This document shows positions 1 to 5,615 of a DNA stretch of 8,018 bases, in pieces. Origin of the DNA: Bacteroidia bacterium (GTDB taxonomy: Bacteria; Bacteroidota; Bacteroidia; NS11-12g; UBA9320); assembly GCA_013042025.1 (NCBI GenBank), contig JABDQY010000092.1, positions 1 through 8,018 on the forward strand, given 5' to 3'. Position 1 is the stretch's first letter; the number at the start of each line of letters is the position of its first letter. Both the position numbers and the translations under genes were made by a program. The notes below the pieces were generated by a model. It was not told where the DNA came from and did no database searches. It saw nothing but the letters and a program-made list of their open reading frames with translations.

Positions 1-1
1 A

Positions 2-538
2 CTTATGGAGAATTGGTGTTACGAGAAAGAATGCCTTGATTTATTTGCAAAACACTACGAAACAGGAGAAGCCATTCCTGGAGAATACATCCAAAAAATT
101 AAGGACTCAGCTAATTTTATGAGTGGCATGGGAACTATACGCCAAATTAGTTTAGGAAAAATAGACATGGGTTGGCATGCAGCTGATAGAGCTAACTCTT
201 CTGATACAATAGATGTGAAAGCAATTGAAAAAGATAGTATCAAAGGATTGGATTTTTATCCTTCTGTAAAAGAAACATGCACAAGCACTAGCTTCTCTCA
301 TATTTTTCAGGGTGGCTACAGCAGTGGCTATTACAGTTATAAATGGGCTGAGGTTTTAGATGCCGATGCATTTGAAGCGTTTCAAGAACACGGAATATTT
401 GATAAGGCAACAGCAACCAAGTTTAAAACACATGTGCTTTCCGCCGGAGGTTCAGAAGATCCTTCTATATTGTACAAACGATTTAGAGGAAGGGATGCGA
501 AGGTAGATGCTTTGTTAAAGAGAGCCGGGTTGGTCTAA
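2..538 (+). CDS. M3 family metallopeptidase (Dcp/oligopeptidase A type), C-terminal fragment
   Basis: This is the last ~179 codons of a zinc oligopeptidase of family M3, which cuts short peptides in the cytoplasm or periplasm. The frame is open to the left edge, so the ATG at 5 is an internal Met and not the start. The MENWCYE segment, followed by FAKHYETGE, is a typical internal M3 stretch. The block at about 293-360 (SFSHIFQGGYSSGYYSYKW) is the conserved M3 C-terminal signature. By homology with thimet oligopeptidase and Dcp, its His and Tyr residues contact substrate. The protein ends with YKRFRGRDAKVDALLKRAGL, the usual M3 C-terminus. The HEXXH zinc site lies upstream, outside the window, so activity and subfamily (dcp or prlC) cannot be judged, nor can a signal peptide. 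The stop overlaps the convergent MOSC gene by 24 bp. Confidence 0.93.
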   Translation, partial: LMENWCYEKECLDLFAKHYETGEAIPGEYIQKIKDSANFMSGMGTIRQISLGKIDMGWHAADRANSSDTIDVKAIEKDSIKGLDFYPSVKETCTSTSFSHIFQGGYSSGYYSYKWAEVLDADAFEAFQEHGIFDKATATKFKTHVLSAGGSEDPSILYKRFRGRDAKVDALLKRAGLV

Positions 539-1177
539 ATAAGTTAAACGCTTTCTTAAACCATCTTTAGCACTTACCGCTAAACTTTCTATGTTCAATG
601 CACTGTGTATCTCAGGGATATGCTTTAATTGAGCATTGTATCTTAGCCAATATATTCGAGCCATAGAGAATTCTTCTTGTACACGTTTTACCAATTGCAC
701 ATCATCTCCAATATGCACTTTCCCTTCTCTTATTGTTCTAAAGTAAACCCCACAATGTGATTGATTGATAAACGATTTCAATACGGCCTGTGTTCCAAAA
801 CGAATACCCAGTTTAAAGCATGGTTCTCGCGGTTCAGAAACTTCAACTAAGGCTTCTCCTATTTGATATTGATCTCCAATATAGATTTGCCTCTCGTCCA
901 AACCATCAATGGTTAGATTCTCTCCAAACATTCCAAAATCCCATTCAAGATTGGGATACATTGTCTTCCATTCTGGGTATACATCTGCTGAAAATGCATA
1001 GCATGCTTTGTCAACTCCTCCATGATACTTTCGGTCTACAACTGAATCTTTTACAACGTCTTCTGCCCCCAAATAGATTCCAGATTCTGTAGGATACTTG
1101 TAAATTCCAGTTTGAATCTTTTTACTTTTCCAAACCACTTCTTTTGCTTGTGCTATGTTGGTTGACCTTACTTTCAC
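515..1177 (-). CDS. MOSC domain protein, YiiM-like (GTG start preferred)
   Basis: This is a MOSC-domain protein followed by a C-terminal helical region like the YiiM 3-alpha domain. MOSC proteins handle molybdenum-cofactor sulfur; YiiM relatives are linked to molybdoenzyme reduction of N-hydroxylated compounds, but the substrate here is unknown. Visible landmarks are DRKYHGGVDKACYAF, the FGENLT block, IYIGDQYQIGEALVEVSEP and REPCFKLG, whose Cys is the conserved MOSC cysteine. I prefer the GTG at 1177, because from there the protein reads VKVRSTNIAQAKEVVW and then TGIYKYP, which matches the usual family start MKVxSTNI and gives 220 aa. Two in-frame ATGs at 1216 and 1213 would add 13 or 12 residues (MMSFYECIIAQAD) that do not resemble the family. 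No Shine-Dalgarno sequence marks any of these starts. The gene is divergent from the 121-aa gene at 1291 and convergent with the peptidase. Function is confident; the exact start is moderately so. Confidence 0.88.
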   Translation of the reverse strand: MKVRSTNIAQAKEVVWKSKKIQTGIYKYPTESGIYLGAEDVVKDSVVDRKYHGGVDKACYAFSADVYPEWKTMYPNLEWDFGMFGENLTIDGLDERQIYIGDQYQIGEALVEVSEPREPCFKLGIRFGTQAVLKSFINQSHCGVYFRTIREGKVHIGDDVQLVKRVQEEFSMARIYWLRYNAQLKHIPEIHSALNIESLAVSAKDGLRKRLTYLDQPGSL

Positions 1178-1236
1178 GTCTGCTTGTGCAATGATACATT
1201 CATAAAACGACATCATGAAAAAGCGAAATACTCGAA

Positions 1237-1244
1237 CAAAATTT
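1237..1244 (-). promoter_or_regulatory. Possible -7 box for the MOSC gene
   Basis: Read on the minus strand the octamer is AAATTTTG, 7 of 8 to the Bacteroidota -7 consensus TAnnTTTG. It sits 20 bp upstream of the ATG at 1216 and 59 bp upstream of the preferred GTG at 1177. I found no clear TTTG -33 partner, and the region is so A/T-rich that chance matches are likely. Confidence 0.2.
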
Positions 1245-1277
1245 TCAAGATTTTACGGAATTTTAAAACATTTATTT

Positions 1278-1285
1278 TACTTTTA
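1278..1285 (+). promoter_or_regulatory. Possible -7 box just before the first 121-aa gene
   Basis: The octamer TACTTTTA matches the Bacteroidota -7 consensus TAnnTTTG at 7 of 8 positions. Only five bases separate it from the ATG at 1291, so if it is used the transcript would be leaderless or nearly so. No convincing -33 TTTG is present at the normal spacing. The 74-bp gap it lies in (1217-1290) must also serve the divergent MOSC gene. Confidence 0.25.
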
Positions 1286-1290
1286 GACCA

Positions 1291-1656
1291 ATGTTAACAC
1301 AAGCCAAAGAAAACACCCGCGTTGATGAATGCAATCAATGGTATGAAACCCTTGTATCTTATCGAAAAAAACTAACTGATTTTAAAACTGACCTTTATGC
1401 ATTTTCCCCAGGAGATAAAGACAGTGATGGCCTAAAAGGTATCGACCACTTCCACAATCAATTTCACATTCAACTTGTTAATGTTCATGATTTAAAACAT
1501 GAGTTAAAGCAACATCGACTTATGGTTGGATTACCAGAAGGAAGTTTCTCACCAGCAGCTCATGTTGAAATGAAAAAGGAAGTTGATTTTCTTACAGGAT
1601 ATCTTGACAAGTTAGAGAGCGAATATCAAAATTTTAAACGAGTTCACTCGCAGTAG
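1291..1656 (+). CDS. Conserved 121-aa protein of unknown function with His-rich helix (copy 1)
   Basis: I do not recognise the family. The product is a soluble, charged, probably all-helical protein of 121 aa with no signal peptide or membrane segment. It is a paralogue of the 121-aa gene at 5186: 72 of 121 residues match in a gapless hand alignment. The strongest block is residues 50-71, with GIDHFHNQFHIQLVN, one variable residue, then HDLKHE. His55, His59, His66 and His70, with Asp52, recur every 3, 4, 7 and 4 residues, which puts them on one face of a helix. This suggests metal or cofactor binding, but that is inference. A second conserved block is PEG-x-FSPAAH at 82-91. The C-terminal third looks like an amphipathic helix (VDFLTGYLDKLESEY). 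The ATG start agrees with that of the paralogue. It lies divergent from the MOSC gene and 119 bp ahead of the 303-aa gene. Confidence 0.85.
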   Translation: MLTQAKENTRVDECNQWYETLVSYRKKLTDFKTDLYAFSPGDKDSDGLKGIDHFHNQFHIQLVNVHDLKHELKQHRLMVGLPEGSFSPAAHVEMKKEVDFLTGYLDKLESEYQNFKRVHSQ

Positions 1657-1705
1657 ACTGATTCCATCACCAGAACCTGCACTATTTGAACATCCTCCTT
1701 GACTT

Positions 1706-1729
1706 AGCAACGTTTTACAATTGGTTGCT
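1706..1729 (+). repeat. Inverted repeat downstream of copy 1, weak terminator candidate
   Basis: AGCAAC (1706-1711) and GTTGCT (1724-1729) form a perfect 6-bp stem around a 12-base loop in the 119-bp gap after the first 121-aa gene. No clean run of T follows (TATCAG comes first, then TTTTA), so this is a poor intrinsic terminator. It could equally be an operator or chance. Confidence 0.3.
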
Positions 1730-1751
1730 TATCAGTTTTATCACTTAATCA

Positions 1752-1759
1752 TTTCTTTG
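1752..1759 (+). promoter_or_regulatory. Candidate -7 box for the 303-aa gene
   Basis: TTTCTTTG followed by CA matches TAnnTTTG at 7 of 8 positions and keeps the TTTGCA ending often seen in Bacteroidota promoters. It ends 16 bp before the ATG at 1776, giving a short leader. A TTG at 1725-1727 could be a -33 element, but the 24-bp spacing is longer than the usual 19-21. Confidence 0.35.
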
Positions 1760-1775
1760 CATTCAAATTTGTGAT

Positions 1776-2687
1776 ATGAAAAAATTCCTTATTCCGATTG
1801 GTCTAATTGCATTAACTGCATTTCTATTTCTTAGAAATAGTAACTCAAATAATGACACAATCGATGAGCCTACGAATCGACATCCATTGGGTTATTTGTA
1901 TAGTGATGCGATGAGTGCATTCTACTTTATTCAATCTCACAACTATGAAAATCCATTGGTATTTAATCACGTAGGTTTTAAGATATTCAACGATCGAGAT
2001 AGTCTACTCTATGAAAGTAAAATGATTGATAAAGATATTCAATACTTCAATTTAGATTGGGCAGACTCGTTATGTGCGTTTATTGAAACTGATGGTGAAT
2101 GTTTGGCGAGGAGAAGCATGATTAACCCATTGTACACGCATCCACTTCAACGTTGGTGGAGGAATAACAGAAACAACTCCTTACCGAAATCAAATGTTGT
2201 AAAAATTACAGAATCTGATATAACAGGTAAAGACATGAGCTACCAATTTCGCTTTAACTCAAGTGGCCAAATTTCATCAATAGCTACACATCGAAAAGAT
2301 GACCAAAATAATTCATACCTTTTTGATTCAACCGTTTACTCCTATAAAAATAAGTATTTAGAGTCTATTGTTTCACAACTCTTTGATGAACATATGGAGC
2401 TCATCTACAGTTTAAACAGCACGTATAATGATAACTTAGTGCGTACAACACAAAACATCAATTTACCGTTGAATAAAACTTCCAAGCGAGAGATGTACAA
2501 TACGTATGAATACAATAAAAATCAGCGAATTACAAAGATGTATTCTGCTGATATCTGGAACAAGAATACCCAGAATGATACTACATCAATAGCGTATAAA
2601 GAAAACAAAATATGGTATTATTCTACCCGTAAAAATGAGTTAAGACAAGAATACCCCCTACTTAAATATGAGTTTACTTTAGAGTAA
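1776..2687 (+). CDS. Hypothetical membrane-anchored or exported protein, 303 aa
   Basis: I do not recognise a domain. MKK followed by a hydrophobic stretch (about residues 4-19, FLIPIGLIALTAFLFL) is a signal peptide or single N-terminal anchor. There is no lipobox Cys, so it is not a standard lipoprotein. An Asn/Ser/Asp-rich linker (21-32) follows, and the rest would lie in the periplasm or outside the cell. Cys100 and Cys109 are the only cysteines and could form a disulfide. The second half (about 155-303) is rich in alternating aromatic and polar residues. It holds loosely repeated strand-like units such as YQFRFNSSGQISSI, YSYKNKYLESIV and YEYNKNQRITKMYS, reminiscent of the beta-repeats of Bacteroidota surface proteins. 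It is followed by the DUF5916 gene, so an envelope role is plausible, but a promoter-like box between them leaves co-transcription uncertain. Confidence 0.75.
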   Translation: MKKFLIPIGLIALTAFLFLRNSNSNNDTIDEPTNRHPLGYLYSDAMSAFYFIQSHNYENPLVFNHVGFKIFNDRDSLLYESKMIDKDIQYFNLDWADSLCAFIETDGECLARRSMINPLYTHPLQRWWRNNRNNSLPKSNVVKITESDITGKDMSYQFRFNSSGQISSIATHRKDDQNNSYLFDSTVYSYKNKYLESIVSQLFDEHMELIYSLNSTYNDNLVRTTQNINLPLNKTSKREMYNTYEYNKNQRITKMYSADIWNKNTQNDTTSIAYKENKIWYYSTRKNELRQEYPLLKYEFTLE

Positions 2688-2689
2688 AC
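2672..2689 (+). repeat. Perfect 7-bp hairpin across the stop codon of the 303-aa gene
   Basis: GTTTACT (2672-2678) and AGTAAAC (2683-2689) pair perfectly around the tetraloop TTAG. The right arm contains the TAA stop (2685-2687), and the hairpin ends one base before the ATG at 2691. No T-run follows directly, so it may be a 3'-end stabiliser, an operator or a weak terminator. Its position would hide an ATG start at 2691, which favours the downstream TTG start for the next gene. Confidence 0.45.
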
Positions 2690-2722
2690 CATGGGTTATC
2701 TTCTAAAAACAGATTTTTTCAG

Positions 2723-2730
2723 TTGTTTTG
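2723..2730 (+). promoter_or_regulatory. Candidate -7 box for the DUF5916 gene
   Basis: TTGTTTTG followed by CA matches TAnnTTTG at 7 of 8 positions. It lies inside the longer ATG-initiated frame and eight bases before the preferred TTG start at 2739, which implies a very short leader. The same TTTGCAGT string recurs at 4971-4978, in the gap after this gene. No clear -33 element was found. Confidence 0.35.
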
Positions 2731-2738
2731 CAGTCGAA

Positions 2739-4949
2739 TTGAAAAAAGTCAATACTATAGCTACTTTCCTTTGTCTGTTGGCCTCCCTAACAAGTTTTGG
2801 TCAAAAGCCGATACCTTCATTAAACATTAGTAGAGCAGTTGGGGAAATTAAAATTGATGGTGAACTGAATGAGACTGCCTGGAAGAATTGTGAAATTGCA
2901 AAAGACTTTTATCAAAGCGTTCCGGTTGATACCGCATTCGCAAATACAAAAACAGAAGTTAGAGTTACCTACGATGACAAATACCTTTATATCTCTGCTA
3001 TTTGTTACGACACCATAAACAAGCCCTATATCGTTCAATCTTTGAAGCGAGACTTTTCATATCCAGTAAGTGATGCTTTTGGAGTGTACATAGATCCCTA
3101 TGATGACCATACAAACGGTTTCAGCTTCGCTGTAAATCCTAGGGGTGTTCAACGAGAAGGACTAATTCAGGTGGGTGGTAATTACGGTGTAACTACCGCT
3201 TGGGATATCTTATGGCTAAGTGAAGTTAAAAATTATTCTGACAGATGGGTTGTAGAGATAGCGATTCCATTTACCTCCTTACGTTTTAATAAAGGATCAA
3301 AAAAGTGGAGAATCAACTTTTCGAGAAATGATTTAAAACGAAATGAGGGCTCCTCTTGGGCTAGTGTTCCTCGAAACTTTAATATAGCCTCGCTAGCTTT
3401 TTGTGGCGAACTTATTTGGGATGTTCCCTTTGAAAGTAAAAAGAAGAGCATTGCGATCATACCTTATCTTACAGGCGGAACGCAAAAAACACATCTTCCC
3501 CAAGAAGAAAAAAGAACATTTTCAAAGAATCTAGGTACAGACGCTCGTATTGGCATCACCAATTCATTGCAGCTAGACTTAACCTTAAACCCTGATTTTA
3601 GTCAGGTTGAAGTAGACAGACAAGTAACAAATCTGAGTAGATTTAATCTTTTCTTCCCTGAACGTCGAAACTTTTTTATTGAAAATAGCGACCTGTTCTC
3701 CGATTTTGGATTTCGACAAATTCGACCATTCTTTTCTCGTAAAATTGGATTAGATGGAGGTGAAATAATCCCAATTGTTGCAGGTGCACGTTTAAGCGGA
3801 AAAGTAGGTAAAGATTGGAGAATTGGGATAATGAATATTCATACCAACATTGCTGAACAACGTCCAATGCAAAACTATTCTGTTCTAGCATTACAAAAAA
3901 GAGTGCTTAAAAATAGCACCATCGGAGTAATAGGTTTAAACCGAAATAGTTACAATGCTGGTAAGATTAACACGAATGATTACAATAGAATAATAGGGTC
4001 TGATTTTAATTTTAACACCATCGACAGAAAGTGGACAGGCAAGGTTTTTTACCATCATGCATTTACACCCAATCAAACTAAAGATAACTTCACGCATGCA
4101 TCTTACTTAGCATATAGTACAAAAAGCTTTTTTGCCATGTGGAATCATGAATATGTTGGTCAAAATTTCATTGCAGATTTTGGATTTGTTCCACGTCTAG
4201 AGCGGTACAATCCAGATTTAGGCATTCGACAACGCAACGCATACTGGAGACTTGAACCTAAGCTAAAGTACATTTATTACCCAGAAAAGAAGTCATGGTT
4301 TATCAATCAACAGTTCGAAATCTATATGGATAGATATGCAAATGTTGATCGTGAATTAACGGACAATCTACTTCGAAATAAATACCTTTTACAGTTTAAG
4401 AATACCTCTTCTGTTGCTGTAGAACTTAATCAGCGTTTTACAAAACTGTACTTCGATACAGATCTTACTTTTACTGGTGACAGCAATGCAATTACGGCAA
4501 AAGGAGATTATCGCTATAACAACCTGCTATTCTATTACGAATCGAATCCCAGAAAAGCGTTTGCATTTGAAGGAGCTGTTGCGTACGGAGAATATTACAA
4601 CGGATATAGAACCAACGTAAATGCTGCTATTAGCTATCGTTTACAACCTATTGGTAAATTCAGTTTGTATACCAACCAGAACTCATTTAACATGCCTAAT
4701 CTTGAAGCTAATAAGCACTTGTCCTTAATTGGTGCCGAAATTGAGTTGTCTTTTACAAAGAGCATCTTCTTCACTACATTTTTGCAATACAACACTCAAA
4801 TTGAAAACTTCAATATCAACAGCAGATTGCAATGGAGGTACAAACCTATGAGTGATTTGTACATCGTGTACACCGACAATTATTTAACTACAGATTTTGC
4901 TGTTAAAAATCGTGGTTTGGTTCTAAAGTTCACCTATTGGCTGCAATAA
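2739..4949 (+). CDS. DUF5916 outer-membrane protein with CBM9-like domain (TTG start preferred)
   Basis: This is an exported outer-membrane protein of the DUF5916 family. From the TTG at 2739 the protein begins with a textbook signal peptide: two Lys, a hydrophobic core TFLCLLASL, and an FGQ cleavage region (residues 20-22). The ATG at 2691 would add 16 residues (MGYLLKTDFFSCFAVE) ahead of it and blunt the signal. Residues ~25-230 resemble the carbohydrate-binding CBM9-like fold: IDGELNETAW, then VTYDDKYLYISAICYD, AFGVYIDPYDD, and WVVEIAIPFTSLRF. Next comes the DUF5916 hallmark FSQVEVDRQVTNLSRFNLFF with FPERRNFFIENSDLF. The remainder is rich in alternating aromatic beta-strands and ends in GLVLKFTYWLQ, a typical barrel closing strand. 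Bacteroidota often carry several such genes; their substrate is not established, and glycan or peptide binding is only inferred. At 736 aa it is somewhat short but looks complete. It follows the 303-aa gene by 51 bp. Confidence 0.92.
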   Translation: MKKVNTIATFLCLLASLTSFGQKPIPSLNISRAVGEIKIDGELNETAWKNCEIAKDFYQSVPVDTAFANTKTEVRVTYDDKYLYISAICYDTINKPYIVQSLKRDFSYPVSDAFGVYIDPYDDHTNGFSFAVNPRGVQREGLIQVGGNYGVTTAWDILWLSEVKNYSDRWVVEIAIPFTSLRFNKGSKKWRINFSRNDLKRNEGSSWASVPRNFNIASLAFCGELIWDVPFESKKKSIAIIPYLTGGTQKTHLPQEEKRTFSKNLGTDARIGITNSLQLDLTLNPDFSQVEVDRQVTNLSRFNLFFPERRNFFIENSDLFSDFGFRQIRPFFSRKIGLDGGEIIPIVAGARLSGKVGKDWRIGIMNIHTNIAEQRPMQNYSVLALQKRVLKNSTIGVIGLNRNSYNAGKINTNDYNRIIGSDFNFNTIDRKWTGKVFYHHAFTPNQTKDNFTHASYLAYSTKSFFAMWNHEYVGQNFIADFGFVPRLERYNPDLGIRQRNAYWRLEPKLKYIYYPEKKSWFINQQFEIYMDRYANVDRELTDNLLRNKYLLQFKNTSSVAVELNQRFTKLYFDTDLTFTGDSNAITAKGDYRYNNLLFYYESNPRKAFAFEGAVAYGEYYNGYRTNVNAAISYRLQPIGKFSLYTNQNSFNMPNLEANKHLSLIGAEIELSFTKSIFFTTFLQYNTQIENFNINSRLQWRYKPMSDLYIVYTDNYLTTDFAVKNRGLVLKFTYWLQ

Positions 4950-5048
4950 TTTCAAAGTATTTTTACTCACTTTGCAGTTCGAAAAAGCAATTATTTTAGC
5001 ATAATCATGGATTAGAGCCCTAACCTAAAGATGGAAGTTTTCAATAAA

Positions 5049-5101
5049 CCTAATCATCTTTCTCTCTGACCAAAATCATATCAAAATCCCCATAGATTAG
5101 G
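5049..5101. repeat. Inverted repeat CCTAATC / GATTAGG upstream of copy 2
   Basis: CCTAATC (5049-5055) and GATTAGG (5095-5101) are perfect 7-bp inverted repeats with 39 bases between. ATCATC (5053-5058) and GATGAT (5101-5106) give an overlapping alternative pairing, and GATTAG at 5010-5015 can also pair with the left arm. The right arm ends 11 bp before the candidate -7 box, so an operator role is possible. At this length chance is also possible. Confidence 0.3.
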
Positions 5102-5112
5102 ATGATAGCAGA

Positions 5113-5120
5113 TATCTTTG
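5113..5120 (+). promoter_or_regulatory. Perfect Bacteroidota -7 box for copy 2
   Basis: TATCTTTG fits TAnnTTTG at all fixed positions. It lies 65 bp upstream of the ATG at 5186, leaving an untranslated leader of roughly 55-60 bases. No TTTG is seen at the expected -33 spacing, so an activator or an unusual upstream element may be involved. Confidence 0.45.
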
Positions 5121-5185
5121 CTAGCATCAAGAAATGGAATTATTCCTTTCTATTTATTAAATCAACAACGTAAATAACACATAAT

Positions 5186-5551
5186 ATGACAGTAGCAATT
5201 GTAGAAAACCAGCGAGTAAATGAGAGTACAAAATGGTATAACACATTAGTCTCTTATCGAAAAAAAATTAATGAACTTAAAGATAGCCTTTACTACTTCT
5301 CTCCAGGGAAAACTGATCATGAAGCAAAAGTTGGTATTGATCATTTTCATAATCAATTTCATATTCAGTTAGTTAATATTCATGATTTGAAGCATGAGAT
5401 AAAAATTCATAAACAGATTGTAAGTATGCCCGAAGGTCAATTCTCTCCTGCTGCTCATTCCGAAATTAAGGAGAAAGTAGATTACCTAACTGGATTCTTA
5501 GACGAGTTGGAGAATGAATACAATGAGTTTCTAGCTCTACATAAATGGTAA
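5186..5551 (+). CDS. Conserved 121-aa protein of unknown function with His-rich helix (copy 2)
   Basis: This is the second member of the paralogous pair, the same length as the gene at 1291 and aligning to it without a gap. The family is not recognised. Residues 50-71 keep GIDHFHNQFHIQLVN and HDLKHE unchanged, so His53, 55, 59, 66 and 70, Asp52, Asp67 and Glu71 are all invariant; His75 and His91 are also shared. The N-terminal helix TLVSYRKK (20-27), the FSPG turn (38-41) and FSPAAH (86-91) are shared too. Differences cluster at the termini and at residues 42-49, as expected for diverged but functional copies. There is no signal peptide, so it should be cytoplasmic. It lies 64 bp ahead of the EF-G-like gene on the same strand with a hairpin between them, so partial co-transcription is possible. 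Its own candidate promoter is at 5113. Confidence 0.87.
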   Translation: MTVAIVENQRVNESTKWYNTLVSYRKKINELKDSLYYFSPGKTDHEAKVGIDHFHNQFHIQLVNIHDLKHEIKIHKQIVSMPEGQFSPAAHSEIKEKVDYLTGFLDELENEYNEFLALHKW

Positions 5552-5560
5552 AAATAAAAG

Positions 5561-5577
5561 CCTTCAATCATTGAGGG
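5561..5577 (+). terminator. Hairpin between copy 2 and the EF-G-like gene
   Basis: CCTTCAA and TTGAGGG form a 7-bp stem with one T-G wobble around the short loop TCA, preceded by an A-rich run. It starts 10 bases after the stop at 5551. Only a mixed TTAATTAA follows in place of a T-tract, so it may attenuate transcription into the GTPase gene or protect the 3' end instead of terminating fully. Confidence 0.4.
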
Positions 5578-5586
5578 TTAATTAAC
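5577..5586. repeat. 10-bp perfect palindrome upstream of the EF-G-like gene
   Basis: GTTAATTAAC reads identically on both strands. It sits 29 bases ahead of the ATG at 5616 and directly abuts the preceding hairpin. It could be a small operator for a dimeric regulator. In A/T-rich sequence such a palindrome can also arise by chance. Confidence 0.25.
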
Positions 5587-5615
5587 ATATAATTTAAAAC
5601 TAAAAAAAATACGTC

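Larger units (their letters stand above)
4950..5185. other. 236-bp non-coding gap with promoter-like boxes and repeated GATTAG motifs
   Basis: No convincing gene lies here on either strand. It contains a weak -7-like octamer TCACTTTG at 4967-4974 followed by CAGT, nearly the same string as in front of the DUF5916 gene. It also holds three related elements: GATTAG at 5010-5015, CCTAATC at 5049-5055 and GATTAGG at 5095-5101. A perfect TATCTTTG box at 5113-5120 probably drives the next gene. No strong terminator was found directly after the DUF5916 stop. Confidence 0.5.

Noticed and set aside
820..1092. 90-aa open frame on + inside the MOSC gene
   Set aside because: It is antisense to well-conserved MOSC motifs, its Leu/Gln-rich translation looks like no protein family, and it has no start context.
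1237..1268. A/T palindromes AAAATTTT and TTTTAAAA in the divergent gap
   Set aside because: They are simple A/T palindromes with no flanking symmetry, expected often at this base composition.
1652..1776. Minus-strand peptide-like frame with a GGCSNSAGSGDG stretch, resembling a small Gly/Cys-rich peptide gene
   Set aside because: The frame is only about 38 codons between stops, has no ATG, and has no neighbouring peptide-modification or export genes. Chance is the simplest reading.
2691..2738. The in-frame ATG at 2691 as start of the DUF5916 gene
   Set aside because: It places 16 non-signal residues ahead of a canonical signal peptide, lies against a hairpin and precedes a promoter-like box. 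TTG 2739 is the better start.
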